Below are positions 53,480 through 62,200 of a stretch of 64,000 nucleotides of DNA, one piece after another. Within the stretch, counting starts at the first letter, position 1. Each line of letters begins with the position of its first letter. The notes beneath the pieces are model-generated. The model had not been told where the DNA came from. It saw only the letters and a program-made list of their open reading frames with translations, and searched no databases. The DNA lies in assembly GCF_001887355.1 (NCBI RefSeq), contig NZ_MPIN01000005.1:693504-757503 (forward strand). The letters are read 5' to 3'. Origin of the DNA: Cystobacter ferrugineus. Lineage in GTDB: Bacteria > Myxococcota > Myxococcia > Myxococcales > Myxococcaceae. The position numbers were made by a program, and so were the translations under genes.

Positions 53480-54700
53480 TCAGTCGGCCTTGAAGCGCTT
53501 GATGAGTTCCGCCAACCGTCCGGCGAGCTGGTTGAGCTCGGCGGCGGCACCCGTGGCCTGCTTGGAGGCCGAGGTGGTCTGGCGCGTCACGTCCTCGATC
53601 TCCGCCATGGAGGCCACCACCTGCTCGGTGGCGGTGCGCTGCTGCTGGGTGGCGAGGTTGATGACGCGCGCCGCGTCGCTCGTCTCCTGCACGCCCGCGA
53701 GGATGCCCTCGACGGCCTGCGCCGCCACGGCGCCGAGCTTCTCACCCGACTCGGTGGCTTCCTTGGAGGCCTCGGCCGCGGTGCCCGCGGCGGCCGTGGC
53801 CTCGCGGATCTCGGTGATGAGGTTCTTGATCTCCTTGGTGGACTCCATGACGTTCTCGGCGAGGCGGCGCATTTCGGCGGCCACGATGGAGAAGCCCTTG
53901 CCCGCCTCACCGGCGCGGCTGCCCTCGAGCGCGGCGTTGAGCGCGAGCAGGTCCGAGCGGTCGGCGATCTCGTCGATCACCTCGACCACGGTGCCGATGC
54001 GCTCCACGCGCTTGGACAGCTTGGCGATGGAGTCGGCCACGGCGACGCCGTCGCTGCGGATCTGCTGCATGGCCTGGATGAACTCGCCGATGGCGCCCCG
54101 GCCCGCGCGAGCCGCGCCCAGGGTCTCCTCGGCCACGCGCGCCACGCTGCCGGCGTTCTCGGCGATCTGCGCCGAGGCGTGCTTGAGCTCTTCCATCGTC
54201 GCCGTGGTCTCGTGGATGGCGGCGGCCTGCTCGGTGGAGGACGTCTCGTGCTGGGTGGAGGCGGAGAGCACCTGGTTGGAGGACGAGGACAGGCGCAGCG
54301 CCGCCTCGTTGATCTCCCGCACGAAGGTGCGCAGCGTCTCGATCACCTTGCCGAAGCCCTCGAGCAGGGGCGCGAGCTGGGCGTCCTCGGTGGTGGTGTT
54401 CCACCGGGCGAGGTCACCATCGCGGCCCAGCGCGATGAGCGCGTCGACGGCCTGATCGATCTCCTGCGCCGCCACCTGCTTGCGGTGCTCGGAGACGGCG
54501 AAGCGCTCCAGGAGTTGGTTGAAGAGGTTGGCCAGGTCGGCGGCATCCTCGTCCAGCGCGTTCTTGTGCACGCGCGCCTCGAGGTTGCCCGCGAGGACGG
54601 CGATCACCGTGTCGGTGATGGGCTTGAGGGAGCCCGCCTTCTTCGAGCGGGAGGCCCCGTCCGTGGCGGAAAAATCGTTCTTCGAATCAGCGAGCGACAT
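53480..54700 (-). CDS. frzCD: FrzCD, cytoplasmic methyl-accepting chemotaxis protein
   Basis: 406 residues and no membrane helix, as expected for this soluble receptor. An N-terminal domain (1-130) of unknown fold is followed by a long helical signalling domain with the conserved hairpin tip (IDEIADRSDLLALNAALEG) and flanking methylation helices (STEQAAAIHETTATMEEL; TQQQRTATEQVVASMAE). FrzCD couples through FrzA to FrzE and sets reversal frequency in both motility systems. The start overlaps frzB by 14 nt. The first 25 residues have few basic residues (RSKK at 18-21), fewer than the basic tail recalled for M. xanthus FrzCD. Confidence 0.96.
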   Translation of the reverse strand: MSLADSKNDFSATDGASRSKKAGSLKPITDTVIAVLAGNLEARVHKNALDEDAADLANLFNQLLERFAVSEHRKQVAAQEIDQAVDALIALGRDGDLARWNTTTEDAQLAPLLEGFGKVIETLRTFVREINEAALRLSSSSNQVLSASTQHETSSTEQAAAIHETTATMEELKHASAQIAENAGSVARVAEETLGAARAGRGAIGEFIQAMQQIRSDGVAVADSIAKLSKRVERIGTVVEVIDEIADRSDLLALNAALEGSRAGEAGKGFSIVAAEMRRLAENVMESTKEIKNLITEIREATAAAGTAAEASKEATESGEKLGAVAAQAVEGILAGVQETSDAARVINLATQQQRTATEQVVASMAEIEDVTRQTTSASKQATGAAAELNQLAGRLAELIKRFKAD

Positions 54701-55079
54701 TGCCTTCAGTGCCTTCCTTGAACATCAAGGTTTCGAGAAGATCGATGAGCATCACGGGACGCGCCTCATCGAGGAAAACCCCCACTGCGTACGGCGCCGC
54801 GCCAACCACCGGGGGCAGCCGGCGCAGGTGCTGGATGGGGACGGGACGCACCCCGCGGATGGCATCCACCTTGAGGTGGCCCTCCCCCTCGGGTGCGTCG
54901 AACACGAGCGCGCGATGGCCGCGCTTCAGGGGACCGAGCTCCGGCAGGGAGAGATCCTCCGCGAGCGCGCGCTCGATGCGCAGCACCTGCGAGGCGTCCG
55001 TGCCGTAGACGATATCGCCCACCTCGAAGAAGAGGATGTCCACCTCTTCCACTGCGGGAGCGAAGACGTCGGAGATCAT
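54687..55079 (-). CDS. frzB: FrzB, CheW-like coupling protein
   Basis: 130 residues with a minimal CheW fold: LFFEVGDIVYGTDASQVLRIER, then HRALVFDAPEGEGHLKVDAIRGV and ARPVMLIDLLETLM. In M. xanthus FrzB is a small CheW-like protein needed for some inputs to FrzCD and does not bind FrzE. Its start overlaps the frzA stop by 4 nt (ATGA), and its 3' end overlaps frzCD by 14 nt, a tight operon. Confidence 0.92.
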   Translation of the reverse strand: MISDVFAPAVEEVDILFFEVGDIVYGTDASQVLRIERALAEDLSLPELGPLKRGHRALVFDAPEGEGHLKVDAIRGVRPVPIQHLRRLPPVVGAAPYAVGVFLDEARPVMLIDLLETLMFKEGTEGNVAR

Positions 55080-55558
55080 CGCAGCACCGCGCGCTGCCTC
55101 GCGCTCTGCAGCAGCTTGGAGAAGTGGAGCAGGGCGACGCTCTCGTTGGGCACCAGGCCCTCGGCCACGCCGAGCAGGTGCTCGACAGCGGCGTCTCCTC
55201 CGAGGGGAGGCGGCAGGATGTCGGCCACGGGGATGCGCCGCAGTCCGAGCACCGCGTCGGCCACCACACCCACCCGGTAGTTGCCGCTGGTGCCGATGAA
55301 CAGCCGGGTCCTCGGTCCGACCCGGGCCTCGCCCTTGCCGAGGAAGCGCAGCAGATCCATCACGGGGATGACCTCGCCGCGATGGCCCGTGACGCCCATG
55401 AGGAAGGAGGGAGTCCGGGGCAAGGGGGTGAGCAGTCCGGTACGGATGACCTCGAGCACGTTCTCACTGGGAACGGCGAGGCGGAGATCAGCCACCCGGA
55501 AACAGAAGAATTCCTGTTCGGGCCGGGCTTGAGCCGCGATGGCCCGGTCGGGAGCCAT
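55076..55558 (-). CDS. frzA: FrzA, CheW-type adaptor
   Basis: 160 residues from ATG 55558, which equals the length recalled for M. xanthus FrzA; a TTG at 55591 would add 11 residues. CheW signature regions are present: EFFCFRVADLRLAVPSENVLEV, MGVTGHRGEVIPVMDLLRFL and VGVVADAVLGLRRIP. It bridges FrzCD and the kinase FrzE. First gene of the frz operon, with a divergent promoter region shared with frzZ. Confidence 0.95.
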   Translation of the reverse strand: MAPDRAIAAQARPEQEFFCFRVADLRLAVPSENVLEVIRTGLLTPLPRTPSFLMGVTGHRGEVIPVMDLLRFLGKGEARVGPRTRLFIGTSGNYRVGVVADAVLGLRRIPVADILPPPLGGDAAVEHLLGVAEGLVPNESVALLHFSKLLQSARQRAVLR

Positions 55559-55591
55559 CCGAAGCGCACGTTGGAGGGGAGTGTTGGTCAA

Positions 55592-55699
55592 GGCGACAAA
55601 GTATCCGGAGGCAAGCGAAGTGGGTCAAGCCTGGACCGAATCACATGGTCCGGACCGGCTCAACGGTGTAGGGTGACTGCCGTATTCCAGGGGAGGAAG
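55592..55699. promoter_or_regulatory. Divergent frzA/frzZ control region
   Basis: A 108-nt gap between the outermost possible frzA start and frzZ. It contains the 10-bp perfect palindrome GGTCCGGACC (55647-55656) and an overlapping interrupted repeat GGACC-9 nt-GGTCC (55633-55651). A ribosome binding site GGGGAGGAAG ends just before the frzZ ATG. No strong sigma-70 hexamers were seen. The palindromes could bind a regulator of both transcription units (inference). Confidence 0.5.
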
Positions 55700-57196
55700 A
55701 TGTCTCGCGTACTGGTCATCGATGATAGCCCAATGTTGGTGGAACTCACGGTCAGGGCGCTGTCGGCCGCGGGCTACCACGCCACCGGGGCGACCGACCT
55801 GGCGAGCCTGGAGGTGAAGCTCTCCGAGGGGCCGTTCGCGCTCATCCTCATGGACGTGAACATGCCGGAGATGTTCGGCGACGACGTCGTCGAGTACCTC
55901 CGCACCCAGAAGAAGGTGACGTCCAAGCTGGTGCTCTACTCGGACATCGCCGAGGAGGAGCTGGCGGCGAAGACCCGTCAGTCGGGCGCGGACGCCTACA
56001 TCCTCAAGGGAGGGGGGCTGGAAGCGGTCATCGGCGGGATCATGCGCATCCTGGGCCCGCCCCCACCGCCCACCGCCGCCCCCCGTCCTGGCATGGCACC
56101 CGGCGTGGCGGCCCCTCGGCCGGCTGCTTCCTCCACGGCCCCCCGTCCGCCCCCAGGGACGCCCGTGGCCCGGCCACCCGGAGCCGTCGCCGCGCGGCCC
56201 GTCGCTCCGCCCGGAGCGGCTCCCGGGGGAGTCGCGGCGCCTCCCCGTGCCGTGGCCGCGCCTCCGGGACAGGTCGCGGCGCCACGTGCGCCCGTGGCGG
56301 GTCAGCCCACCGCGCCCCGCCCGGCGTCCGCGGTGCCGGGAACGGGTGCGCCCGCGGCGCCTCGTGCGCCCCTGCCAGGACAGGTGGCCGCTCCTCGCCC
56401 CGGAGTACCGACGGCAGGCGGCCCGTCCCTGACTCCCACCGCGCCTCGCGCCCCCGTCGCGGGACAGGTGACGCCGCCTCGTCCCGCCACCGCCGTGGGA
56501 GGCGCCCCCCCCCCGGCCCACCCGGGCCTGACGCCTCGCGTTCCCGGAGCGGCTCCCGGGCAGCTGAGGCCCACGACTCCGGTCCCCGGCACGGCACCAG
56601 GGGCCGCCGTCCCCACGGCCCGGCCCGTCGGGGCGCCCGCCGCGACGCCCGTGCGTGCGCCCGCGACATCTCCCGCGGCCCCGTCTCCGGAGCCCGTGGC
56701 GCAACAGACTCCGCCCGTGGCCGCGACCGCCCCAACGGCCCCCGCTCCCGGGCCCACCGCCCCCGCGGTGTCGGGAGGTTTCCCCTCGGCGGCGAAGATG
56801 ACGGCGGCGGGAGGGCGCAAGCCGCGCATCCTCATCGTCGACGACAGTGAGATGACGGCCCGCATCATCGAGGCGGACCTGGTGTCCAAGGGCTTCGAGG
56901 TGCACATCGCCGACTCCGCGGACAAGGCGACGAAGATCATCCTCAAGAAGCAGACGCGTCCGGACCTCGTGCTGCTGGACGTGCGGATGCCCAACGTGAA
57001 CGGCGAGCAGTTCTGCCGGTTCATCAAGAGCAACAGCCTCTTCAAGGGCATCAAGGTGCTGCTGTGCTCCGGGGAGAACGTGGAGGAGTTGCAGCGCATC
57101 TGCCGCGAGGCCGGCGCCGATGGCTACGTGCCCAAGGACGCCGTGCTGGGCAACCTGGTGGCCAAGGAGCTCAACCCGGTCGTCCCGAGCGAGTAG
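55700..57196 (+). CDS. frzZ: FrzZ, dual-receiver output protein with a long Ala/Pro linker
   Basis: 498 residues from ATG 55700 (strong GGGGAGGAAG). The first receiver (about 1-120) has VIDDSP and Asp52 (LILMDVNMP), matching the Asp52 recalled for M. xanthus FrzZ. The second receiver (about 374-498) has IVDDSE and Asp427 (LVLLDVRMP). Both are intact phosphoacceptors. Between them lies an Ala/Pro/Gly-rich linker of about 250 residues, whereas M. xanthus FrzZ totals only about 290 residues (from memory). FrzZ receives phosphate from FrzE and acts at the leading pole to trigger polarity switching. Confidence 0.95.
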   Translation: MSRVLVIDDSPMLVELTVRALSAAGYHATGATDLASLEVKLSEGPFALILMDVNMPEMFGDDVVEYLRTQKKVTSKLVLYSDIAEEELAAKTRQSGADAYILKGGGLEAVIGGIMRILGPPPPPTAAPRPGMAPGVAAPRPAASSTAPRPPPGTPVARPPGAVAARPVAPPGAAPGGVAAPPRAVAAPPGQVAAPRAPVAGQPTAPRPASAVPGTGAPAAPRAPLPGQVAAPRPGVPTAGGPSLTPTAPRAPVAGQVTPPRPATAVGGAPPPAHPGLTPRVPGAAPGQLRPTTPVPGTAPGAAVPTARPVGAPAATPVRAPATSPAAPSPEPVAQQTPPVAATAPTAPAPGPTAPAVSGGFPSAAKMTAAGGRKPRILIVDDSEMTARIIEADLVSKGFEVHIADSADKATKIILKKQTRPDLVLLDVRMPNVNGEQFCRFIKSNSLFKGIKVLLCSGENVEELQRICREAGADGYVPKDAVLGNLVAKELNPVVPSE

Positions 57197-57224
57197 CCCG
57201 GGTCTCCCCTCCCCTCCTGCCGGA

Positions 57225-57249
57225 GCCCACCGCTACACGTTCGGTGGGC
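57225..57249. terminator. Stem-loop between frzZ and the amidase gene
   Basis: An 8-bp perfect stem (GCCCACCG with CGGTGGGC) with a 9-nt loop that contains the amidase stop codon lies between the two converging genes, 29 nt after the frzZ stop. No T-run, so termination is only possible. Confidence 0.5.
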
Positions 57250-58681
57250 GCCGGAAGGGGCCGGCCACCTCGGCCAGGGCCTCGGCCACGGACAGCAGGG
57301 CCTCGTCCTTCCACCGCCGGCCCACCACCTGGACGCCCAGGGGCAGCGTCCTCCCGGACGCGGGGGGCAGGGGCAACACCACCACCGGGTGTCCCGTCAG
57401 GTTGAAGAGGTTGCAGAAGCCGCTCGTGCCCTCCATGTACGGCACGCGCCGCGCATCCACCTCCACCCAGTCTCCGCTCGGGCGATGGGTGAAGGCCGAA
57501 CCCACCGTCACCGGGCACAACCAGGCGTCCCAGCCCTCGAGGAAGCCCTCCACCGTCGCCATCATCTGATCGCGCACCGTGAGCGCCTGGGTGTAGTCCA
57601 CCATCCGGCCCCACAGCCCGCGCACGATGCCGCGGTTGATGGCCGAATCCCCCCGCATGGAGCGGAAGTGCAGGGCCGTCATGAGGCGGGCCTGGACGGG
57701 GATCTCCGAGCCCACCTCGGCGCCCAGCAACCGGCCCCAGGCGTTCCACGACTGCTCGAAGTCGATCCCCGGCGAGCGCCGCTCCACCACACACCCCGCC
57801 CCTTCCAAGGTGCGCGCCAGTCCCGCCAGCGCCGCGCGCGTCTCCGCCGACACGGGCATGCCGCCAAAGTCGTCCGTCCACACGAAACGGTACGAGCGCA
57901 AGTCCCGCCTCGGCACCTCCTGGAAGGGCACCGGAGGCATCTCCGTGTCCTGGCCATCCGGTCCGGACAGCAGCCGCAGCGCGAGCCGGAGATCATCCAC
58001 CGTGCGCGCCAGCGGCCCGGCCACGCCCTGGTGGCGCACACCGCGCGGAGAGCCCGGCATGCCCGGGATGTGGCCGGACAGAGGGATGCGGCCGTCGGTG
58101 GGCTTCAGGCCAAACACCCCGCAGTAGTGCGAGGGAATGCGGATGGAGCCGCCGATGTCACTGCCCACCTCCAGGGGGCTCATCCCCGCCGCCACCGCCA
58201 CCGCGCCGCCCCCGGAGCTTCCGCCCGGCGTGCGCTCCACGTCCCAGGGGTTGTTCGTCCGGCCGAAGACGGTGTTGTGCGTCTGCGTGTCCAGCGCGAG
58301 CCGGGGCAGGTTCGTCTTGCCCATCACGACGGCGCCCGCCGACTTGAGCCGGGCCACCACCGTCGCGTCGCGCCGGGGCACGTAGTCCACCAGGCGCTCG
58401 AAGCCACTCGTCGTGCGCAGCCCCGTCGTTTCGAAAGCGTCCTTGATGGTGAGGGGCACGCCGTGCAGCGGCCCCCACTCCTCGCCGCGTGAGAGCGCCG
58501 CGTCCGCCTCGCGCGCCCGCGCCCGCGCCCGCGTCTCGTCCAGCGTGACCAGGGCATTGAGCCGCACGTTGTTGCGAGCCACCTGCTGGAGGTGCGCATC
58601 CAGCAGTTCCACGGCGGATACCTGACGCATCCGCACACGCCGCGCCATCTCCTGCGCGGACAGGAAGGTGAGTTCTTGCAT
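57233..58681 (-). CDS. Amidase-signature family enzyme
   Basis: 482 residues, typical for the family. The Ser-cisSer-Lys triad is present: Lys80 (LTIKDAF), the cis-Ser in GGSSGGG (Ser155/156) and nucleophile Ser179 (DIGGSIRIP). It would hydrolyse an amide to acid and ammonia or a similar bond; GatA-like function is less likely as gatC/gatB are not nearby. It starts 9 nt after the stop of the radical SAM gene, so the two are probably one transcript. In M. xanthus an amidase lies at the same position beside frzZ (from memory). Confidence 0.9.
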   Translation of the reverse strand: MQELTFLSAQEMARRVRMRQVSAVELLDAHLQQVARNNVRLNALVTLDETRARARAREADAALSRGEEWGPLHGVPLTIKDAFETTGLRTTSGFERLVDYVPRRDATVVARLKSAGAVVMGKTNLPRLALDTQTHNTVFGRTNNPWDVERTPGGSSGGGAVAVAAGMSPLEVGSDIGGSIRIPSHYCGVFGLKPTDGRIPLSGHIPGMPGSPRGVRHQGVAGPLARTVDDLRLALRLLSGPDGQDTEMPPVPFQEVPRRDLRSYRFVWTDDFGGMPVSAETRAALAGLARTLEGAGCVVERRSPGIDFEQSWNAWGRLLGAEVGSEIPVQARLMTALHFRSMRGDSAINRGIVRGLWGRMVDYTQALTVRDQMMATVEGFLEGWDAWLCPVTVGSAFTHRPSGDWVEVDARRVPYMEGTSGFCNLFNLTGHPVVVLPLPPASGRTLPLGVQVVGRRWKDEALLSVAEALAEVAGPFRRPPNV

Positions 58682-58690
58682 CCAGGGAGT

Positions 58691-59995
58691 CTAACCCCGA
58701 TCCCTGCCCCCCTGTCGCTCGTCCAGACCGCGCGCGAAGTTGCCGATGACGAGCCCCGGCCGGGCCGCCTTGAGCCGGCGCAACAGCTCGCGGATGCCCA
58801 CCGGCTCTCCGCCCGCGCCCTTGTCGCGCGCCACCTCCAGGTACTGGATGGGATCGATGCACAGCGAGCGCGTCTGCACCTGATCCACCTTGTACTTCTT
58901 CACCAGTTTGGCCAGGGCCTGCACCTCGCCCTCGCGGTCGGTGACGCCCGGGAAGAGCAGCAGGTTGAGCGCGAGATAGGCCCCGCGCTCGCGCGCCAGG
59001 GCGATGGACGCCTCCACGTCCTCCCAGCCGTACTTCACCGGCTTGTAGTAGGCCTCGTAGAGATCCTTCACCGCCGAGTTGAGCGACACGCGGATGGCGT
59101 CCAGGCCCGCGTCGAAGAGCGCCTCGAGGCCGTGGGTGAGGCTCGCGTTGGTGTTGATGTTGATGGAGCCGCGCGAGGTGTGGGCGCGCATGTGGCGGAT
59201 GGACTCGGCGATGAACTTCCAGCGCGTGAGCGGCTCGCCCTCGCACCCCTGGCCGAAGCTGACCATGGTGCGGCCCGGCGCGTGCTCCAGGTGGTACAGG
59301 CCGATGGCACCCATCTCCTCGGCGCTCGGACCGTCATCCATGCGCTCGTGCGAGGCGGGCGGCCCGTCGGCGGGCTGATCCGAGATGCAGCCCACGCAGC
59401 GCGCGTTGCACATCACCGAGGCGGGGATGGCGCCCTCGTCGCGCACGTAGAAGATGTTCTGCGAGGTGAAGCACCGGTAGAGCATCGCGCACGTGGTGAG
59501 CTGCTTGAGCACGCGGTTGCCGGGAAAGCGCGCCTGGTGCGCGTCCACCAGTTTCTTGAGCTCCGGGGTGGAGTAGCGCTCCGGATCCCAGTGCGAGCGC
59601 TTGTCGGTGTGGATGGCCCACGCCACCGGGCCATCCTCGCCCCAGGCGGCGGCCGTGTACGCCCACTGCGGCAGCACCGGCCCGGAGGCCTTCACCTCGC
59701 CGGGCAGGAACGTGCGCGTGTAGCCCGGGGGCAGGAGCGCGCCCACGGCGCTGGGCACGAAGGTCTTCCCCTCCATCTTCATCTCGCGCACCAGCTCCAG
59801 CTCGCCCGTCTCCGGGTGCAACCCCACCGGCAGGCGGCCAGGCAGATGCACGAGCCGTCCCGCGGCGGGCAGCGCAATGGGCTTGTCCTGCGGCGGGACG
59901 AGTTCTTCCCCACTGCGCAAGGTGGCCAACAAGTAGGGGTGCTCCATCACCCGGCCCTTGGGATCCGCGAACAACAACTTCGGTGCCTGCGTCAT
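58691..59995 (-). CDS. Radical SAM enzyme
   Basis: 434 residues from ATG 59995. The 4Fe-4S cluster motif is Cys196-x3-Cys200-x2-Cys203 (VMCNARCVGC), followed by TMVSFGQGCEGEPLTRW, the SAM-binding GGE-like strand, and SININTNASLTHGLEALFDAG. It lacks an obvious C-terminal SPASM cluster. Residues 1-150 form an unusual N-terminal domain. The reaction is unknown. Divergent from the alanine dehydrogenase gene with 135 nt between starts. Confidence 0.88.
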   Translation of the reverse strand: MTQAPKLLFADPKGRVMEHPYLLATLRSGEELVPPQDKPIALPAAGRLVHLPGRLPVGLHPETGELELVREMKMEGKTFVPSAVGALLPPGYTRTFLPGEVKASGPVLPQWAYTAAAWGEDGPVAWAIHTDKRSHWDPERYSTPELKKLVDAHQARFPGNRVLKQLTTCAMLYRCFTSQNIFYVRDEGAIPASVMCNARCVGCISDQPADGPPASHERMDDGPSAEEMGAIGLYHLEHAPGRTMVSFGQGCEGEPLTRWKFIAESIRHMRAHTSRGSININTNASLTHGLEALFDAGLDAIRVSLNSAVKDLYEAYYKPVKYGWEDVEASIALARERGAYLALNLLLFPGVTDREGEVQALAKLVKKYKVDQVQTRSLCIDPIQYLEVARDKGAGGEPVGIRELLRRLKAARPGLVIGNFARGLDERQGGRDRG

Positions 59996-60130
59996 GATCC
60001 CGTTAACTACCATTGAAGGCCGCGGCTTTCGACGCATGCCTGGGCGCGTCTTGACTCCCCCCAGGGCCCTGCCTAGGGTCCGCCCGCTTTTCGCCGCGCC
60101 TGGATCGCGGCGCATCTGGAGGCATTCCAC

Positions 60131-61267
60131 GTGATTGTCGGCGTTCCCAAGGAAATCAAGACCCGGGAGTACCGGGTGGGCATGGTTCCGGCGGGGGTCC
60201 GTGCGCTCACCAGCGCGGGTCACACCGTGCTCGTCGAGACCAATGCGGGAGGCGGTTCGGGCATCCCCGACTCGGAGTACCAGCGGGTGGGCGCGCAGAT
60301 CGTCCAGAGCGCGGACGAGGTGTGGAAGCGCGCCGAGATGATCGTCAAGGTGAAGGAGCCCATCGCGCCCGAGTACGAGCGCATCCAGGACGGGCAGATC
60401 ATCTACACCTACTTCCACCTGGCGGGCGTGGACCCGGAGCTCACCCGCACGCTGGTGAAGAAGCGCGCCTCGGCGGTGGCCTACGAGACCATCCAGATGG
60501 ATGACGGCAGCCTGCCGCTGCTCAAGCCCATGAGCGAGGTGGCCGGGAAGATGGCCATCCAGGTGGGCGCCGCGTGCCTGGAGAAGGCGCACGGGGGCAA
60601 GGGGATTCTGCTGGGCGGCGTGCCCGGCGTGCGCCGCGGCCGCGTGGTGGTGCTGGGCGGCGGCGTGGTGGGCACCTGCGCGGCCAAGGTCGCCGTGGGC
60701 ATGGGCGCGGAGGTGACGCTCATCGACATCAACCTCGAGCGCCTCACCTACCTGGATGACGTGTTCCTCGGCCGCGTGGCCACGCTCGCCTCGGACTCGG
60801 AGAGCATCGCCCGGAGCGTGCGCGAGGCGGACCTCGTCATCGGCGGCGTGCTCATCCCCGGCGGCAAGGCGCCCAAGCTCGTCTCCGAGGCCCTCATCGC
60901 CGAGATGACCCCCGGATCCGTGGTGGTGGACGTGGCGGTGGATCAGGGCGGCTGCATCGAGACGTGCGTGCCCACCACCCACGACAACCCCACCTTCGTG
61001 AAGCACGGCGTCGTCCACTACTGCGTGGCCAACATGCCGGGCGCCGTCCCCCAGACGTCCACCTTCGCCCTCACCAACACCACCCGGCCCTACGCCCGCA
61101 AGATCGCCGACCTGGGCCTCGTCGAGGCCATCAAGTCCGACAAGGCGCTCGCCCGCGGCCTCAACACCTACAACGGCCACGTCACCTACGAGACCGTCGC
61201 CAAGGACCTGGGCTACAGCTACCTGCCCATCCTCGACGCCATCGGCGGCAAGGGAGCGGCGAAGTAG
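60131..61267 (+). CDS. ald: Alanine dehydrogenase
   Basis: 378 residues from a GTG with GGAGG 8 nt upstream. It deaminates L-alanine to pyruvate with NAD. Family residues are visible: [15 protein letters not shown] at the start, Lys75 in VKVKEP, His96 in YFHLAG, the NAD fold [17 protein letters not shown] near 175, and [10 protein letters not shown] near 300. In M. xanthus the corresponding gene (aldA) lies near frz and is needed for normal development (from memory). A strong terminator follows. Confidence 0.97.
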   Translation: MIVGVPKEIKTREYRVGMVPAGVRALTSAGHTVLVETNAGGGSGIPDSEYQRVGAQIVQSADEVWKRAEMIVKVKEPIAPEYERIQDGQIIYTYFHLAGVDPELTRTLVKKRASAVAYETIQMDDGSLPLLKPMSEVAGKMAIQVGAACLEKAHGGKGILLGGVPGVRRGRVVVLGGGVVGTCAAKVAVGMGAEVTLIDINLERLTYLDDVFLGRVATLASDSESIARSVREADLVIGGVLIPGGKAPKLVSEALIAEMTPGSVVVDVAVDQGGCIETCVPTTHDNPTFVKHGVVHYCVANMPGAVPQTSTFALTNTTRPYARKIADLGLVEAIKSDKALARGLNTYNGHVTYETVAKDLGYSYLPILDAIGGKGAAK

Positions 61268-61289
61268 TCGCCTGCCCCACCTGAACCGA

Positions 61290-61333
61290 CATCTCCCCCT
61301 CCTTCGGGTGGGGGAGATGGGAATAAGTTTTTT
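61290..61333 (+). terminator. Intrinsic terminator of ald
   Basis: A 10-bp perfect stem (CATCTCCCCC with GGGGGAGATG; loop TCCTTCGGGT) is followed 8 nt later by six T's (61328-61333). This is the clearest intrinsic terminator in the window and separates ald from the sigma-factor gene. Confidence 0.88.
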
Positions 61334-61476
61334 CCCCGTGCGTCTCCTGCCCTTTTGGGCAGCCGTGCAAACGGCGCGAAGTGATTGGCTTGTTGTCCAA
61401 TCTGTTCCCGTACATACATTGACGGGTGGACGACGACTCATTTGCCTGTAATTTCGGGCCTTTGGAAGGCGGGAGC

Positions 61477-62133
61477 ATGCTGGACTTCAGGCAGAACAAT
61501 CGGACCAAGCAGGAGTTCGAGGAACTGGCCCTGGCCCACCTCGATCCGCTGTACTCCGCGGCCTTGCGGCTGACGAAGAACGAGCGCGATGCCGAGGACC
61601 TGGTGCAGGACACCTGCATGCGGGCCTACCGCTTTTTCGACAAATTCGAGCGGGGCACCAACATCAAGGCCTGGCTGTTCAAGATCCTCACCAACACCTT
61701 CATCAACCGCTACCGCCGTAAGGTGAAGGAGCGCAGTGTGGTGGAAGGTGTGGAGCGCGAGGCGGTGCATGAGCGCTTCGTGAGCCGGGACGCCACGGAC
61801 TTCGCGGCCAACCCCGAGCAGTACTTCTTCGATCGGCTCCTGTCGGACGACGTGTTGAGAGCCATCGACGCGCTGCCCATCGACTTCCGCCTGGTGGTGA
61901 TCCTCGCGGACCTGCAGGAGTTCTCCTACAAGGAGATCGCCGAGATCCTCGAGTGTCCCGTGGGCACGGTGATGAGCCGGCTGTTCCGGGGCCGCAAGCT
62001 GCTGCAGAAGACCCTGAAGGAGTACGCCGAGGGCACCGGCGTGCTGCGTCAAGAGGCCGGGGGCGCGCCGGTGAATCTCGAGAACGCCACGGCGAGCCTG
62101 GACGAATATCGTCGCAGGAAGAAGGTCGGGTAG
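61477..62133 (+). CDS. rpoE1: ECF sigma factor, RpoE1-like
   Basis: 218 residues from ATG 61477 (GTG 61426 would add 17). Region 2 is clear ([20 protein letters not shown], then [19 protein letters not shown]), as is region 4 ([20 protein letters not shown], then [17 protein letters not shown]). It directs RNA polymerase to alternative promoters. Synteny with ald upstream, an anti-sigma gene downstream and frzS beyond matches the M. xanthus rpoE1 locus, where the sigma factor influences motility behaviour (from memory). A large inverted repeat follows it. Confidence 0.92.
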   Translation: MLDFRQNNRTKQEFEELALAHLDPLYSAALRLTKNERDAEDLVQDTCMRAYRFFDKFERGTNIKAWLFKILTNTFINRYRRKVKERSVVEGVEREAVHERFVSRDATDFAANPEQYFFDRLLSDDVLRAIDALPIDFRLVVILADLQEFSYKEIAEILECPVGTVMSRLFRGRKLLQKTLKEYAEGTGVLRQEAGGAPVNLENATASLDEYRRRKKVG

Positions 62134-62145
62134 TCCGAGGTTGAT

Positions 62146-62175
62146 GGGCCCGGAGAAATATTTCTCCACGGGCCC
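62146..62175. repeat. Large inverted repeat between sigma and anti-sigma genes
   Basis: GGGCCC, then the 16-bp perfect palindrome GGAGAAATATTTCTCC (62152-62167), then AC and GGGCCC. As RNA it can fold into a long hairpin with a two-base bulge. It lies 12 nt after the rpoE1 stop and 25 nt before the anti-sigma start, so an attenuator, RNA-stability element or DNA operator is possible. No T-run follows. Confidence 0.85.
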
Positions 62176-62200
62176 GCCGCCTTTGCCCCCCTGAGCGCTC

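Noticed and set aside
54893..55699. N-terminal extension of frzZ by about 270 residues
   Set aside because: It is antisense to frzA/frzB and Arg-rich; the ATG at 55700 has a strong ribosome binding site and the receiver starts immediately.
58691..61441. 916-residue minus-strand frame containing the radical SAM gene
   Set aside because: The upstream half is antisense to ald; the real start is ATG 59995.
61419..61452. TTGACG...TGTAAT as a sigma-70 promoter for rpoE1
   Set aside because: Spacing of 22 nt is too long for a normal -35/-10 pair.
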